This document shows positions 39,501-54,500 of a DNA stretch of 64,000 nt, piece after piece. Source of the stretch: Bugulina stolonifera (taxonomy: Eukaryota > Bryozoa > Gymnolaemata > Cheilostomatida > Bugulidae); the NCBI GenBank assembly GCA_935421135.1, contig OW285190.1, positions 8,132,501-8,196,500 on the forward strand, written 5' to 3'. Within the stretch, counting starts at the first letter, position 1. Every line of letters begins with the position of its first letter. The notes under the pieces are model-generated. The model was not told the DNA's origin, ran no database searches, and was given only the letters and a program-made list of their open reading frames with translations. The translations under genes were made by a program, and so were the position numbers.

Positions 39501-42500
39501 AAATATTTAATAATGTTACGATAATCAATTTAGAACTAGCCTGGCAGCTCTTCATACTACGCATTATGTAAAACCGGTAGCTTTGCGCATGTAATCACTC
39601 ATGTCTCTGTGGCCTTACACTTAATTTGTGTGTTTTGAGAATTAGTAACGATTTTGAGTTCGCGTAAAATAATGTAAAATCCAATAATGGTGATAGATAA
39701 CACTTACAAAATTAGTTTTCAGTCTAAAGAGCTCCTGGAACTGTTGTAGCCCTGGGTCGCTTGGGTCATCCATTGCAGGGCCAATTATCATATGAATCTG
39801 CACTTTGGGCATGCTCGTAGATTGGTAGTACTCGCCCCTTTCAGTGACGTCAAAGAAACTAATAGCCTGAACAGGACCCGATGTTAGTGGTCCTACGAAT
39901 CAGCAGAATTATCAAGACAAAATATACATCTTTTGCAAAGTAACACATATTATGAGGTCATGTATTGGCAATTATTCAAGCAGAGTTGTGTAACAGCTAG
40001 TCAATTATCAGTATTTTAAAATAGCTCTTCTGCCATCTCTGGATGTCTAACAGCTATAAGATTCCTGTTTGCCAGGACAACGAATTGCAAATAGTTAATA
40101 CTTTGTACACAGGAATGCAAATGGTCATTCACCAATCCGTTTAGTGTTGAGATGTGACCATAAATCGTGCCCCTCGAACAAAGCATGTCTCTCATTCACA
40201 TTTTAGGGTAATCAATCGAAGAGTGAGTGTCAAATATTATTAAACAAGGTGATGTTCTTATTAAAGGACTGTTGATTATGCACTTACATGTGTCACTTAT
40301 CTTAAGGAATACGAAAATTAAGTATCATAATGGTTTTCTAAGCCAAGCTAGTAATGGTCGTCACTGGTGAATATTATAATGTATGTAGATTACCTTTACC
40401 AAATAGCAGATACTTTATAAAGGCACTAGATGTTTGCAGTGCAGAACCCACCACATGCTGTTCATGTGGAAATGGTAACCTGTCCAGGAAAATGTCTCGA
40501 CTTATTCCTACATGATCTTGATAATTCAATCCCACTGGTAGATTTACTATGGAGGGAATCTATAACCAACAACAGAAAGGGTTTTATTATATATCTGTGC
40601 ATCAAAATTGCACATGCATTGCATATCCAAAATGGAATGATCCACAAAACGCACAAATACTTGACTGCTGTTTATAATTACAGAATAAAAAACTACATAC
40701 ATGTATGAACGGCATAAGATACATAATATAGTGAAAATGTGCGGTTTGGAGATTGGTACAATAAAATTTAGAGATGGTTCGAATGCACTTTCTTTTTAAA
40801 AAGTGATGACTGTAGCCTTTCTGATCCTTTCTGATCATTCGGACATGTACATGTAATTATATAGTTTGATAAAAAGGAGGAACCCTACCGTCAGTAACAA
40901 AGGCTAGCTCAGCTTTTTCAATGTGTAATGCGATGGTGTGGTGGCGTACTTGCTTGCGCTTGTAATCATTCGCTAATGAAATCTGCATCCGGCAGCGTCT
41001 ACAGTGTTATGAATATAACAATAGATTGTTATATTCATAACTTATTTCTCCATGCGTACCCCATGTTTCTCCAGCTCTTCTTTTGGTCCTACACCAGATA
41101 GCAGAAGTAAATGTGGTGAATTCATTGCTCCAGCTGATACAATGACTTCTTTATTAGCAAACACTTCATAACTGAATCCTCCTTCCCTCACAAATCTCAC
41201 CCCAACTGCTCTTTTACCATCAAACAGGATCTGAATTAGAGTATGGTTACTGTGAATCAATAACGGGCATGTACTGTGAATCAATAACGGGGCATGTACT
41301 GTAATTCACTGAAGTTTTACCTATTCAATAAGTAGACTGTAAACTACGCAGTTTGGTTGTTGAAGCTATCAACGCACGAAAAAAATTTTAATTTTTGTAT
41401 TTAAATTATTTTTGCTGACCGCTAGCTTCAACCCGTGTCATCTGACTGGTAAACCTGTTCTATTGCAGTATGGGCACATTGGCTTATCATTACGATTGGG
41501 TAGCAATCACAATCTGCCTGACAAGGTGTTGCACTCACTATTGGCATGATCAATGCAGGCCCTCATCTACATGTATAGTGGATGAATAATAGATATACTG
41601 TACCACACTTCTAGTTTGAGTACATATTCCTTTCTGGTAACTCACAATGGGTTGTTGAAGTGTAAAATACAAAGTTTAGCGTGTAGCGGTATATCAGCAA
41701 TACTATATTTTATTATTGTGTACAGATCAGTGTGTAAAACTGTAATACCATACCTTAGTAGTATGAGCACCAGTCACCACATGCAGATTTGATCTCTTCA
41801 TTGCAGGTCTTAGATATGCTTGAGCAGTGCTCCATCTCTTGCCGTTCTTACTTGTCATATGTGCTTTGGATGTTCCTGGAAATAATGAAATCAAGTAAAT
41901 TTGCTGTATATTTGTGTTCAACTAAAAATATAGCAGAATGTACATTGCACATGGTAAAGGGACGTTTCGAAAACGTTCGGTTGGGGCTTGGGGTTCAGAT
42001 GTTTTCAGAGCGTCTTGTTTCTAACTGAAACTGTCGAACAGTTGCCAATTCTATATACATGTACATGTATGTGGGGTTTTGAATCAACCTTGACTGCCAC
42101 TCCATTAAGGTCTAGTGCTGAAGCTTATATTATATTATAATTGTAAGTCCAAGCCAAGTACACTCATAAGCTGTTAATCACAATTAGAAGTTGTCCTCTC
42201 TTAATTTCTCTCTTAGTTTCTGTTTATCATTATCATTCTAGGGTATGACATACTTCTCTCCTTAACTCTTGGTAGCCAAATACTTTTTATATACTAATAT
42301 CTGTACTAGTTACATATAAATACAACCATCTTGAAATTAACGTAATGGCAGAAAGATCGCCCTTTGAATATTCCGATTCGATTACGAACCTTTAGTGTAT
42401 TTTTAATTTAATGATTTTCTAATTACCGCTGACTCCCGTAAAACCATGAAGCTCATTGGTCAATCACACGACCACCACTATCAATGATTGCATGGTCACC

Positions 42501-45500
42501 GCTAAATTTTAATCTTGGGCATCTGAAGAACACTATTGCTAAGCTGAATGGTTGGTCTGCTAATCATTGCTATTCGGACTTTGTTTCTAATTACAATAGC
42601 TAAAAAACATTCGGCTAGCAGAAGTTGAAAAGAGCATGTCATAGTACACTGATAGAACATTGAGAGAGGGCAACTTCTAATTATAATCAGTAGCTCACAG
42701 GTACCCATGGCCTACATCAATTACCCTGATTATTGCCGCTGTTGTAATGAGGATTGATGCCTAGTCCCAACTCTAGTGATGCCTTTAGGAATAGGTCCCT
42801 CATTGGCCAATCTGGTGAATTCTCAGATACCTTGAGCGGGCCCCCATGTCCAAACTCGGCTACAATAAGAATAACATTTGGTAAACGGTAGTGGTAGAAG
42901 TCGTGAGCGTAACGTGAAACTGAGATAGTATGATAGAAAAAGAAGACAACTCCAACTAAGGCTACTAACGTTAAAAATCAAAAACTTGTTTACCCCGACC
43001 CCCAACCAAAAGCTATATATCTCTCTAGCTTCTCCCTAGAATAGGTATTCTAACGTTAGTTTGAGTTGTCTTCATGCTCTCAAGTCATTTATCTCTCACG
43101 TTGTGCTCACGTCTTTTACCACTACCCGTTGGTAAACCCATTGTTTGAAGCATCAATCTGAACACTTAGAAGCTGCTAGTTTTTACTGCCAGGACCAATG
43201 TCTATGCCCCTTTACCTCCGGGCAGAAAGTAGTCCTCCATCTTCTTGAAATATTTCTCAACATTATTCCATCCCCATCCTGTACATCCCATTCTCTCCCA
43301 GCTGTTGTAGTCTTCCTTATGACCTCTTACGTACGCCATCCAGTTCACAGAACTGCTACCTCCAAGGACTTTCCCATGCTGGCATGGTGATGTCTTTAAA
43401 ATAGGCAGACGTTGAATAAATTACATTGTAATGTACTGTATGTGACCCATTCGTTATACAATAACAATTATACATGTAGTAGTCACTAGCAATATAGCTT
43501 AAAGGACCCCTCTCACCGTTTTTGTTTACACTTTGAGACACCCACGTGCTCGCTAGAGCAAACATCATGATTGGTTACTTGCACTGTATTATAATTGGCT
43601 AACTAAATCGCATGTGCATGTACACGTGTGGGAAAGTCCATCGGGTGATCGATGGGGATCAGTTGACTGTGGACAGAATAGAATATAGTATTTTGCTTTT
43701 GCCAAAATGAAATTATTGTTGCAAGATGAAAATGCTATCGAGAGATGATACGATACAAGGTATATGGCAAGCATAGCAAAAATTGCAATCAAATCATTGA
43801 AAGTAACTTTGTTTTCTTTTTGATTTTAATTTAATTTTTAATTTTAATGTACTATCTATGATCTATCTATGTCACAGTGTAATTAATATTTAAAAATATC
43901 TATACATGTGAATATAGCAATGATAATTATTGTTATTTACCCCTTGCTCACATTGATACATAAGAAATTTGTTAAAATAATATGCGATTATGCTAGTTAC
44001 TTATGACTAATTATATTAGGTACATCGTTCATATATCATATTGATATTACATGTACTTTACTATTTTAAACTCTACTAAAATGGATAAAATGCAAATTGG
44101 AAATAAAATATTGGGATTATAATATTAACTTTATTAACTAGGATTGTTGCTGTCTACATATATGTAGGCCTATATGCAGTACCTGATCAAAAATTTAATT
44201 TATTGAATTTCAAAATAATTGCATCATTTGATTGCAGCCGTAAGTAAAATAAACTTTTGATGACACTATATTCAACTCATTTTCTTTCTCTATTGTAATA
44301 ATAATACTATGATGACTAAAATGTGTGTAATGAATGCTTCTTTTTAGTAGTTTGTCAAGACAATGGCCCAGGAATGTGAAGTCCCATCAATCGCAACCTC
44401 TTAAAGCCATACTTGAGTGACGAGTATTGTACCTTGGAAACTAAGTTGACTCATTTTACATAGGTATACATAAGGTAAGTGCATCATACACTTTCAAGAT
44501 TCAGCAAAGTTTTCACTGTAAACACTGCTGCATGTACATATTACTTTCCTGTACTGTGGTTTTTGGAATGTAGCCTAGCAAAATCAGCGTCGGTTTGATT
44601 TGTATTCATCATTTTCAATCTAGTACCTAGCAGTTATATTCTGTTGCTTAGTGTGGGCTGAATTTAAGTACCATCTGTTGACGTTAATATACTTTTAGGT
44701 GATCCAATAGTATGATCACATGTTCACATAATGTTGTAGAAACATCGACCAAGCAACATGCTTGAACTGAAGTACTTACCAACAATTTGAGCAGCTAAAT
44801 AAATCGTGAGGTTTGTAAAGTATTGACTGGTACCTTCAAATATTAATATTCTGACACAATTGGAATTTTTTTCATTTATATATGTATTAGTAGTTGGCCT
44901 GATACTTCATGTATGGTCTTTCAGTAAATAGAATTTCTATGAGTACAGTACGTGTTGTATTTGATGTCTTTGATAGCCAATTCTAGTTTGATTTTGTCTA
45001 TATTGTGCAGTTACCTTAATGATCTTTTCTATTTATTGATTTGATTGTTACTGCCACGTTTCAAGTGATCGTAATCCACAAGCTTTAATGTTAACAAGAA
45101 CTAATATTATGCACTCATGGTTATTTGCAATTAGCCGAGTAGAGTTAGCTTGTTCCAAGATGTCATTATTTTGAATTCCAAGATTGCTCATTTATTTTAT
45201 GTTAAACATTTTTATGTGTTTGCAGTCATAGTCAATTGAAAATACACGCGGCTCAAAATTTATACTTTATAAACTATTGTATTCGATTTGACATGTATTT
45301 TGTGCTATTTTTCTTATCTTTCCCAGTCTTTAGGGAGGGTTTATTTTACTAGATGAAACCGCAATTTTCCATTTGTAAATACATGTAAGTGCTGTTGTTA
45401 TGAACATTAATTTACTGATTATCTACCAATACAAACTCTAGAAAAATTTTATTGCCCTCTGCGTTTTATGACACTGAGCTATGATTGCAAGATTGATTTA

Positions 45501-48500
45501 GGCCTGTTAGTATACTTTTGGCAAAGTGCTGGAGACTAAAATCAATAGCCATGGAATCATGTGTACATGTATAAATCCACCTGACTATGATGCATGCACA
45601 TTTCAACAAAAATGTTTGAAATGATTTGGTCTGTCGTACTCTCTGAAAATGTAATCGTCATTCTTAGTTATTAAATATGAGAACATCAAATGACTATTCA
45701 ACTTCAATATCTTGAAACATTTATTGTTGATTTACCTTATCTGTTTATAACAAATCCCAACAATGAAAACAGCGGAAACCAGGGTAAAATACATGTGTAA
45801 AGTATTGAACATGAACAGTGTATGTATGATATACATTGTGGGCAGAAGTCATAATGAGATACACAGTCCATGTAGGGCGCCAGCAGAAGTTTGTTTTCAA
45901 TCGTAATCGTTCACCTTGAATGCTGAGGCACTATAACGCTTCACCTTTTATATATTTACTTGATGAGGAAACCTCTTGGAGTACGGGTGAAATGTACATT
46001 TAGAACACTTCTTTTGCAATCCAATATGTATTATCTGCAATTCAAAATGTAGAGCATTTTATTAAGAAAAATGGTTGTGACCCTCACCAAAATTATATTG
46101 CTATTCCGAAGAAAAAACATCAATGGTTGGGTTCAACTCCCACAACAGAATTTTCCACCCTGTTGAATAGCTGATGCCAGAGTACTAGTACTGATAACCA
46201 AGTTGATGTACATAACATATTACTGCTACAACACTTACCTATGCTTTTTCCAACACTGAAGATAAACATGATATAGTGCAAGCTGTAGAATAGTTTGAAT
46301 TTCCACGCCAGTGTCTGGTAGCATGGAATTGGTCTAGCTAGGTTCCCCTTCTTTCATACAGCTTTGGAATCTCACTGTGCTAAAAGATAATGATAGCAAT
46401 ATAATATTTATGGCGCCAAACACAATTCTTTAACATGGCTGGCCAATAGCAGAGCTAGTCGAGGGGCCTCCACGGCTCCTAGAGCTGGATATTATTATAG
46501 TTCGATATGGTACAGAAGGAAGACCTTCTTCGGAATTCAAACCTCCTAAATCGCATAGGTTGTCGGTTTTGTTAGCTAAAGCATGATTGTGTGTGTATTT
46601 CACATTTTGCAAGAATAGACTGATGAAATCTACCTCAATGAGTTTATATGTTTGTGCATAAATTGAATTCAAGAAGGTTTTAGTGCTATATTGTAATGAG
46701 CCTTATCGCTACATAACAAATTATAAACACCTACCAGTAGAAAGAACTGGATGTAGAAATTGAGGTTGGCATTCGATTTACAAATTCTTCATCAAAGGTG
46801 AGTGTGCGTCTTTACCCTGCTCACCAGATCATTCCTTCCTTTCAGCAAACAATCAAATGCAACTATGTCTTTATCGATGTCAGGAAAGTTACTTGCTGAC
46901 AGCATTGGAACTAGTCTGTAATCAACACAGTGAGTACATCGTAAGATACAAATACAATAAAAGCATAAAATTCTTTAGAAATGAAGTGTGGCTGTTTTAA
47001 TCAAAAAGAAATTTTGACCATGTGGACATAAATAAAAGTACACTAGGTTAGCTCAGCTGCATTAGAAAGGTGAACTTGTGTCTAATGAAGTTAGTATCAG
47101 TCCCACCAACTTTTTAGATTTAGCCGGGGGGGGGGGGGGGGTTAAAAGAGTGAATAAACTAAATACAGTAATTCAAATATCTTGAATAGACCAGATCAGT
47201 CAATTGATTATTTTAGAAATAAATTTATGATAGAATTATTGTTTGTATTTACATCCAAATTTTGCTTGGCTAAATGAATCAACTAACTATATTTTCGCAG
47301 AATATGTGTATTGTAAATTGTATTTGAATATGCATATTGTAGATGTAAAGACTTATTTTAAATTTAATGATTTAATACAACAATTACAATACAATAACTT
47401 CACATTTTTGTAAAGTTCATTGTCAAAACTCAATTGAATATTATATTCAATATTAAAATTTAGTTTCACAGTATTGTAATATAAATATGTTAAAATCATA
47501 ATCACTTAGATTATGATAATTATGTAACATCATATAGCCCAACTAATGTTATAATAATATGAAATATAATAATCATATGACTTACTTTTTGTGTTAAAAG
47601 TTATCAAATTTTATCAATTATTCATTTAATATTTAATTTCAAACTTAGTCATTTGTTTGTTTTTAAAACAAAATAAATAAAAATAAAATGAGTACATATA
47701 TTAAATGCTTACCATGCTCATGCTGAGTATTGTGATGGCTGACAATCTGGCCATAAACTAAGCTCATGCTTTTCAGAAAATGAAATTTATGAAATGAAAA
47801 TCTAACTTTCGAATGCCATTCTTAGCGTTTCTGTGTACTATGAATTTTCAACTCAACCCACAGACATGAACGGAGATAGATAGTACAGTATCTAATCTTG
47901 GTACTTGCAATCAAAGGGGTATATATGTCTATATACCCCTTTGCTTGCAATAACTCCGTGATCAATTGTATTGTAAACAAAATACCACGTGCAGACCGCT
48001 AGCATGGTCATGTGACTTTGGTTTGTTTATAAAATTTGATATTAGTATGATAATCCATAGTTTCGAATAAACAATGGCAGCTATAAAAATAAAACTTCTT
48101 TCAAGAGTGTAATATAAATTGAAGGGTGCATGGTTGCAAGTAGTATATGCCCATGGATTATTTTTGCATATTTCAGGCTACTTTTGTAAATATTTGCAAA
48201 AAACTAAACCTCTCTCTATACAACTTATATAAAAAAAGTGCCGTTTAGGGTGTCTTCATCAAAAATTCGTCCTAGGGCAGCACTTTAGCGCATCGCGCGA
48301 TGCATCATGGGAAGGAGAAATATGTTGAGAGCACAACTCTGAAACACATGACTTTGCTGCTGCCTTCATTTTGACACAAAACTAGATTTGCTGAGCAGGG
48401 TAATTAGTGAGAGGGATCCTTTAATAATAATAATATACATGTACAATAATACACATGAAAGTAACATACATGCCATGACCTGCAATCCTTGACAAGATTT

Positions 48501-51500
48501 GTACTAATTTTTAAATATCTTCATCTTGAATATGTGTAATATCTGTACTTACCTCGTCAATGAATGCCTTGTTACCTCTCTGAGGTTTAACACGATCAGC
48601 CCAGATATATTTTGGGTTTGAACACGTATCTATAAACGCGACTGGTATTTCCATGGGCAGGAAACTTTCTTCCTCACCAGCCTCCAAAACCAAAACGGAG
48701 AATTTGCCATTAGCTGAGAGTCTGTTAGCAACTACACAGCCAGCTGATCCTGCACCAACTGTAAATCGAATTGTTAGCAATCATTGGCTACTACGTAGTA
48801 CTCTCAACACACTGTCCAAGTGTTGATAATCCTAAAGGAAGAGTATAGCGAGCGTAATAGGTTTTGAGCGAGCATAATGTAATGCGACACACGAGTACCG
48901 ATGATAGTACAGATAAGACAATAATACATATAGCTTGTACTTTGTAGCCTATGAGAATATCAGAGTTATGCGTCTTCGGAGGTACACTGTAGATAGCCAT
49001 TTCGCAAATAGCACTTTAAAACTGGATGGTTTTCAAATGATTCCATGATGAGTGCATGCCAGTAAAGACAATTTTCCGAACGAATTTTTAAGATTGACAA
49101 ACATGCTTTTGGAACTATCATTTCCAAATGTCGTATAATAATATACTATACACAGCAGATATGTATTAGTATTATAAGTATAGCAAGCTGCCTGCATATA
49201 ATCACTGCTTTAGAAAAAAGGAAAAACCTTACCGACGATGAAGTCATATCTTTCTCTCCACTTGGTAGTGACTCTTCCTTGTGATAAATACTTGTATAGT
49301 AGATAACTAGCTACAACTGCAGAAGTAGCACAGGCTACACTCACTTTGTATTCAGTTATACCTGTGTTGGAGATCTCATCTAGTAACTGCTGTATCACCC
49401 CCATGTTACATGCAGAGATCCAGCCTACTTATAACTATGTGCTAGTACAAGTGTAGCTGTTTACCTTACTGTATTCACTGCATAGTTTTGTTAGTTATTG
49501 CTATAAAAATATGCTTTGAAGAAGTAATCAATCAAACATAATGCCTACTCAAATATCAAGGGCCCTACAGTAATTTCTCGCTATAGATGGCTGCACTTGT
49601 TTTTGTGCAGAATGGACGTGGCTGAAAAAACATTTACTTGACTGTGCAATCTATTTGGGCTGCCAACAGCATTACAGCACTAATGACTGTTATTACAATT
49701 CTTGTAGGGGTAGCTTTTAGGGTGTTGCCTTCTCACTTTGGTTGGATAATTTCTCTATTGCAGTGTATTGCCACAATTCATAAACCCTTTTTGGTGCCCC
49801 ACCAATATCTCAAAGACCAATTTTGAGTTAGCTGTATCTGGTCGAAACTGATCCCGCCAGGCCATTTTAAAAATTCTTATGTAGGCATTACACATGTACC
49901 GATACCCTCCAAAAATATATTTTCTGGGTGCCGCAGTGATCGATCAGCCAATAATGCTTTTCTTTTCAGTTTTCACCTGTTATTCTTTGTTCTAATTGTC
50001 CATTAATATTGTTTCAAAATGTTTCTCTCATCGGCGATATGGCCATTGGTTGTGGTTGGACAACTTTAGAATAGATGGGAGTTTTAACAGCCAGTATATT
50101 GAGTCTAAGGTATTTCTGTATCTCTCCTATAGTTATTGGCAAAAAATATATTCTATTTGGTGAGTTGTCACCAATCATATGTAAAAATAGCTAGGTACCA
50201 AATCACCGTCATCGTTCTTCATTCCCCTGTTGCCATTTTTTATTCAGAATGTTATTTGATAAGATTGATTACATGTCACATTAATAAATTGTTCACTCAA
50301 CCGCAATAAAGTATATTATTATATAAAGCTGTTACTTTATGCTGCAAAAATCAGTGAAAGATTAGGCTTTTCACTATTTCAAAAATAAACCTAAAAATAG
50401 TAGCAATTTTTATAACTTACACTAAAAAATACCGTTTGTAATAGCTTTATTAATAGGCTTATACGCATTACATGACAATGCATACAGGCTTATACATGTA
50501 CAGTCATGTACTTACACCATGTGTAATGTGTGTGTCATGTGTGAACTACGACATTTGTACAACATATGTTACATTTACTGTAATAGTAATTTTAAACAGT
50601 AATATAATAATATACCTCAAAAGTACTTTGTGTATCCCGCTTATTCTACATGTATATATGTATATGTCCGGAGTCTTTTCACCATTCATGATAGGTAACA
50701 TTAATTTCATGTCAACTCTGCTAGCAAAATAATAGTAGCATATGACAGATTATGGGCATTACTGTACAATCCTTTCATATATGGCTGACAAGAATTTTAT
50801 AACATAATTATATGTCCACCTTGTTCTTTAATATAAATCATCTTATCTTGTCTATCATTTCATGTATGTCTGAAGAATGAAATCTGAAGCCTTTTCACCA
50901 ATCATGATAGCAGGAGCATTAGTATTCCCAGATGTAAGATGAGGCATTATGGAGTTGTCTACCACTCTCAGCCCTTCTATTCCTCCTTGAACCCTGCATT
51001 TAGTGAAATGATAGGTTAATAATTTGTATCATAAAAGACTAAACAAAATAATTCTTATGCCTGCCATCTAAGAATCTAACTTCAATATTTCATTGCTTCA
51101 ATGAACAAACCTCAACTCTGGATCAACCACCGCCATCGGATCATTTCTAGCTCCCATCTTACAAGACCCTGCTGGATGGTAGACAACTCCACACATGTTG
51201 TCTATCAGTACATCCAGATACTCATCAGAGTCAGGGTCAACCTCTGGTGCCAGTCTTTTGCGGGTAGGGTATTTCGACTCAAGGAAGTTGCCTCCCACTG
51301 AGGAAAATGTTTGTGTTTTCGACAGATCTCTTGTGAACTTGAGCGCTATTTGTAAAGAGAACAAAAATTGGTGCGCAGCATGTATGATTATTTTGGAATA
51401 TCCAAGTGCTTTCTGATGCAAAATTGCTCGCTATCATCTACATATACACGAACTTACAACATATGCATTCAACTATCTTACTAACTGGTAGGCTACAATA

Positions 51501-54500
51501 TTTCTAACGAATAGCACCTGCATCTATGCTTTCAACTACAAAAGCATTATTACAATAGCAGTTGTTTCTAAATGTATGCAAGATTCAGGGGTGCTTTGTG
51601 TAAAGTGAAAATAAGGAATGCGAAATAGTGGACCCCATAAGGTTTCCAAGGCGTTTTTTCTATTTACCTGCTTTCATCAGTTGTCGGTCTTCCACATCAC
51701 CCATCATGTTGGGATCAATGAATGGTCGGTCTAAAGGGTCTGCACTAGCCAATGTTATGGAACCACGACTGCGTGGATGCAGTAAAGCTGTCACTAGGAG
51801 AAACCCTGTTCGCTTCTCACCATCCTTCAACGCTTCACACTGAAAGCAAAAACCATATTTTAGACATGCATTTAGTAAGGAATAAGGTTGCACCGATGTT
51901 AAGGTCAGACTCTACACTAATTATGTGGCTGTAGGATGCACTTATTTGTTTTATATTCGGATTGGTGCTATATCTTGATTCGCTGGTTGTTACATATTCG
52001 CTAACATGGGAAGGAAATAATGTTGTGCCAAGATATTCGACTGAACTCTAAAAGTATATTTTGGGTTGCAGCATTGGCAGAAAAATACACATCTTTCTCA
52101 CCTATGTAGAATACCATAGTATTCAAAAATCATCCTATCCTACATTCTTGAATGATGTGATCTCTACTCCATCATTGAACCGATAATACGAGGTGAGAGA
52201 CTCCTTTCAGTCTTACCACAATAGGACTAAAGTTTGTCACTTCATTAAACCTTGAAGTTATCTCGTCATCAGGGTCGTGGGTCAGCGGAGCAATAGTCAT
52301 CATAAGCTGGACCTCTGGCATCTTCTCAGATATACAATAATTTCCTTCATCGTCTATGTCAAAGAAGGAAGAGGCCTGCACTGGCCCTGTGGTCAGCGGA
52401 CCTAGAACAGGCATTTCAGCTGGTTGGTTTTCTTACAGTAGGTATATTAATTCAGTCGTTCAGGTTTATATGGACATTCTTGTAGCAACATTCAAGTTCT
52501 TAAATCTAAATTAATTTTGCGTTCTAGCAAGTTGTTGGTCACTGTTTGCTGTTTACTGTCTAAAAAAGGAATTGCTATTTCCCCTGGTAAAGATCAGAAG
52601 TACAATGTAATATAACAGCTACAAGTACAAGCAAAACCAAACCTTGATTTTGAATTCTAAACAAGATTCTACGGATCCTATGTAGGCCTGTATATTTTAA
52701 TTATTCAAACTTGGACATGCTGGGCTTTCACTGCTTTAAAAACAAGAAGCATCTCTTTTCCTGCACTAGAAACTTATTCTTCCATTTGAATTATTAACAT
52801 ACAATGTGAGTGTAAGCTGTGATTCTACTCCTATTAATTACAAATACTGCTAGCGTACCTTTCCCCCTCAAGAAGAAATTCGCTAGTGCACTAGTTGTCA
52901 ATATATTTGACTTGGTGAAATGTTCTTTATATGGAAATGGTAGCTTGTCCAAGAAGAAATTCCTGGCCACGCAAAAATGATCTTGATAGTTCTGCCCAAC
53001 TGGTAGATCGGCTAGTAGAGGAATCTGAATAAAATATACAGAGTTGTACAGGCATCTCTAGTTGGAGAGGGGGCGTTATGTTATACACAATGACGCATTG
53101 AACCGAGCAAGTTGGAACACTTACCATCAGTAAATGAAATAATAATAATGTGAACTTCTACTCTTATCGAGTATTTACCTCATCACCCAGCAGAATGATG
53201 GATGTGTCAATAGAAAACTGAACACTTGTATGCCTGAGTGGTCGATATGTTAATTGCAGAACTAAGCTTCTAATAAAATAATTTAATTGTTGGGCATTGA
53301 AATATTTCCCTCTTCAAAATTTCCCAGTTTACAGCTACTTTGTTGTAGAATGAGGTTATCTGAACATTCCCTATTGGCCGATACAAACTGCTCCTGCGTT
53401 ACACTTACAAGTCTATCATTAATTGAAGTGACAATCTAACATACATACCCCATGCTTCTCAAGCTCTTTCTTTGGTCCTACACCAGACAGCAGAAGTAAA
53501 TGTGGTGAATTCATTGCTCCAGCTGATACAATCACTTCTTTATTAGCAAACACTTCATAACTGAATCCTCCCTCCCTCACAAATCTCACACCAACTGCTC
53601 TTTTACCGTCAAACAGAATCTACATGTACATGTATATGTCAAATGTGATATGTTAAAATAAATAGACTCTTACACCTTAAAATTATAAAAATTATCTGCA
53701 ATTTGAGCAGAACTCGGGGGGGGGGGGGGAAGAAGGGAGGTGTCCTCCATCACTCAATAACTTTTTTGTAATCTATTGAGAAGCCAAACACAACCCCGTG
53801 ATTGCTTGTTATCACAAATACTGTTACTGCAATTTTAAACCTAAGGTTGCGGAACGAAAGCATGCGACAAATTTTTTTGCTATCATATTTGTTATCGCCG
53901 TACCCAAGTGTAATATACAGGTATATGTTTATTTTGCACGAGTACTGGTAATACCGTCAATACCTTGGGTGTGTGCATCAGTAATGCCATACCTTGGTAG
54001 TGTGTGCACCAGTCACCACATGTAAATTTGATCTCTTCATAGCGGGTCGTAGGTATGCTTGAGCAGTGCTCCATCTCTTGCCGTTCTTGATAGACCCATG
54101 CATCCTGTAAACTCCTATAAAAGGTTACACATTTATTAATCACTTTTCACAGAGTTTCCTGGTGGTCAAGGTATATCAGAATGTAGCAAGGATCTAAACT
54201 GAAATTGATCATCTTTATTATAGTTCAATAAAATAATGCATCTGAGGTAAGCTGGCTAAGCTGCCGCGGCATTTAGGGCAAGTTCTTTCATAGCACTGAT
54301 GATGGCTAATGGATAAATAACCGTGGTTTGGTGTAGGCCTACAGCATACGCATAAATTTTAACGTACACATGTACATGCATTTTTGGTGGATTAAATTGG
54401 CAAGCATACCTTGGTTGTCTCCGCTGTTGTAAGACGGGTTTTCTTCCATTCCGAGCTCTGCTGAAGCTGCTATGAATAAGTCAGTCATTGGCCACTTGGG

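Larger units (their letters stand above)
43394..48552 (-). other. 5.2-kb intron 2 of GMC2
   Basis: Mostly AT-rich, low-information DNA. Items in it: coding-like fragments on the minus strand at 46240-46915, a 16-G run at 47126, a 14-bp stem hairpin at 47912-47943 and a CG-rich palindrome at 48290-48303. I see no complete gene. Confidence 0.7.
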
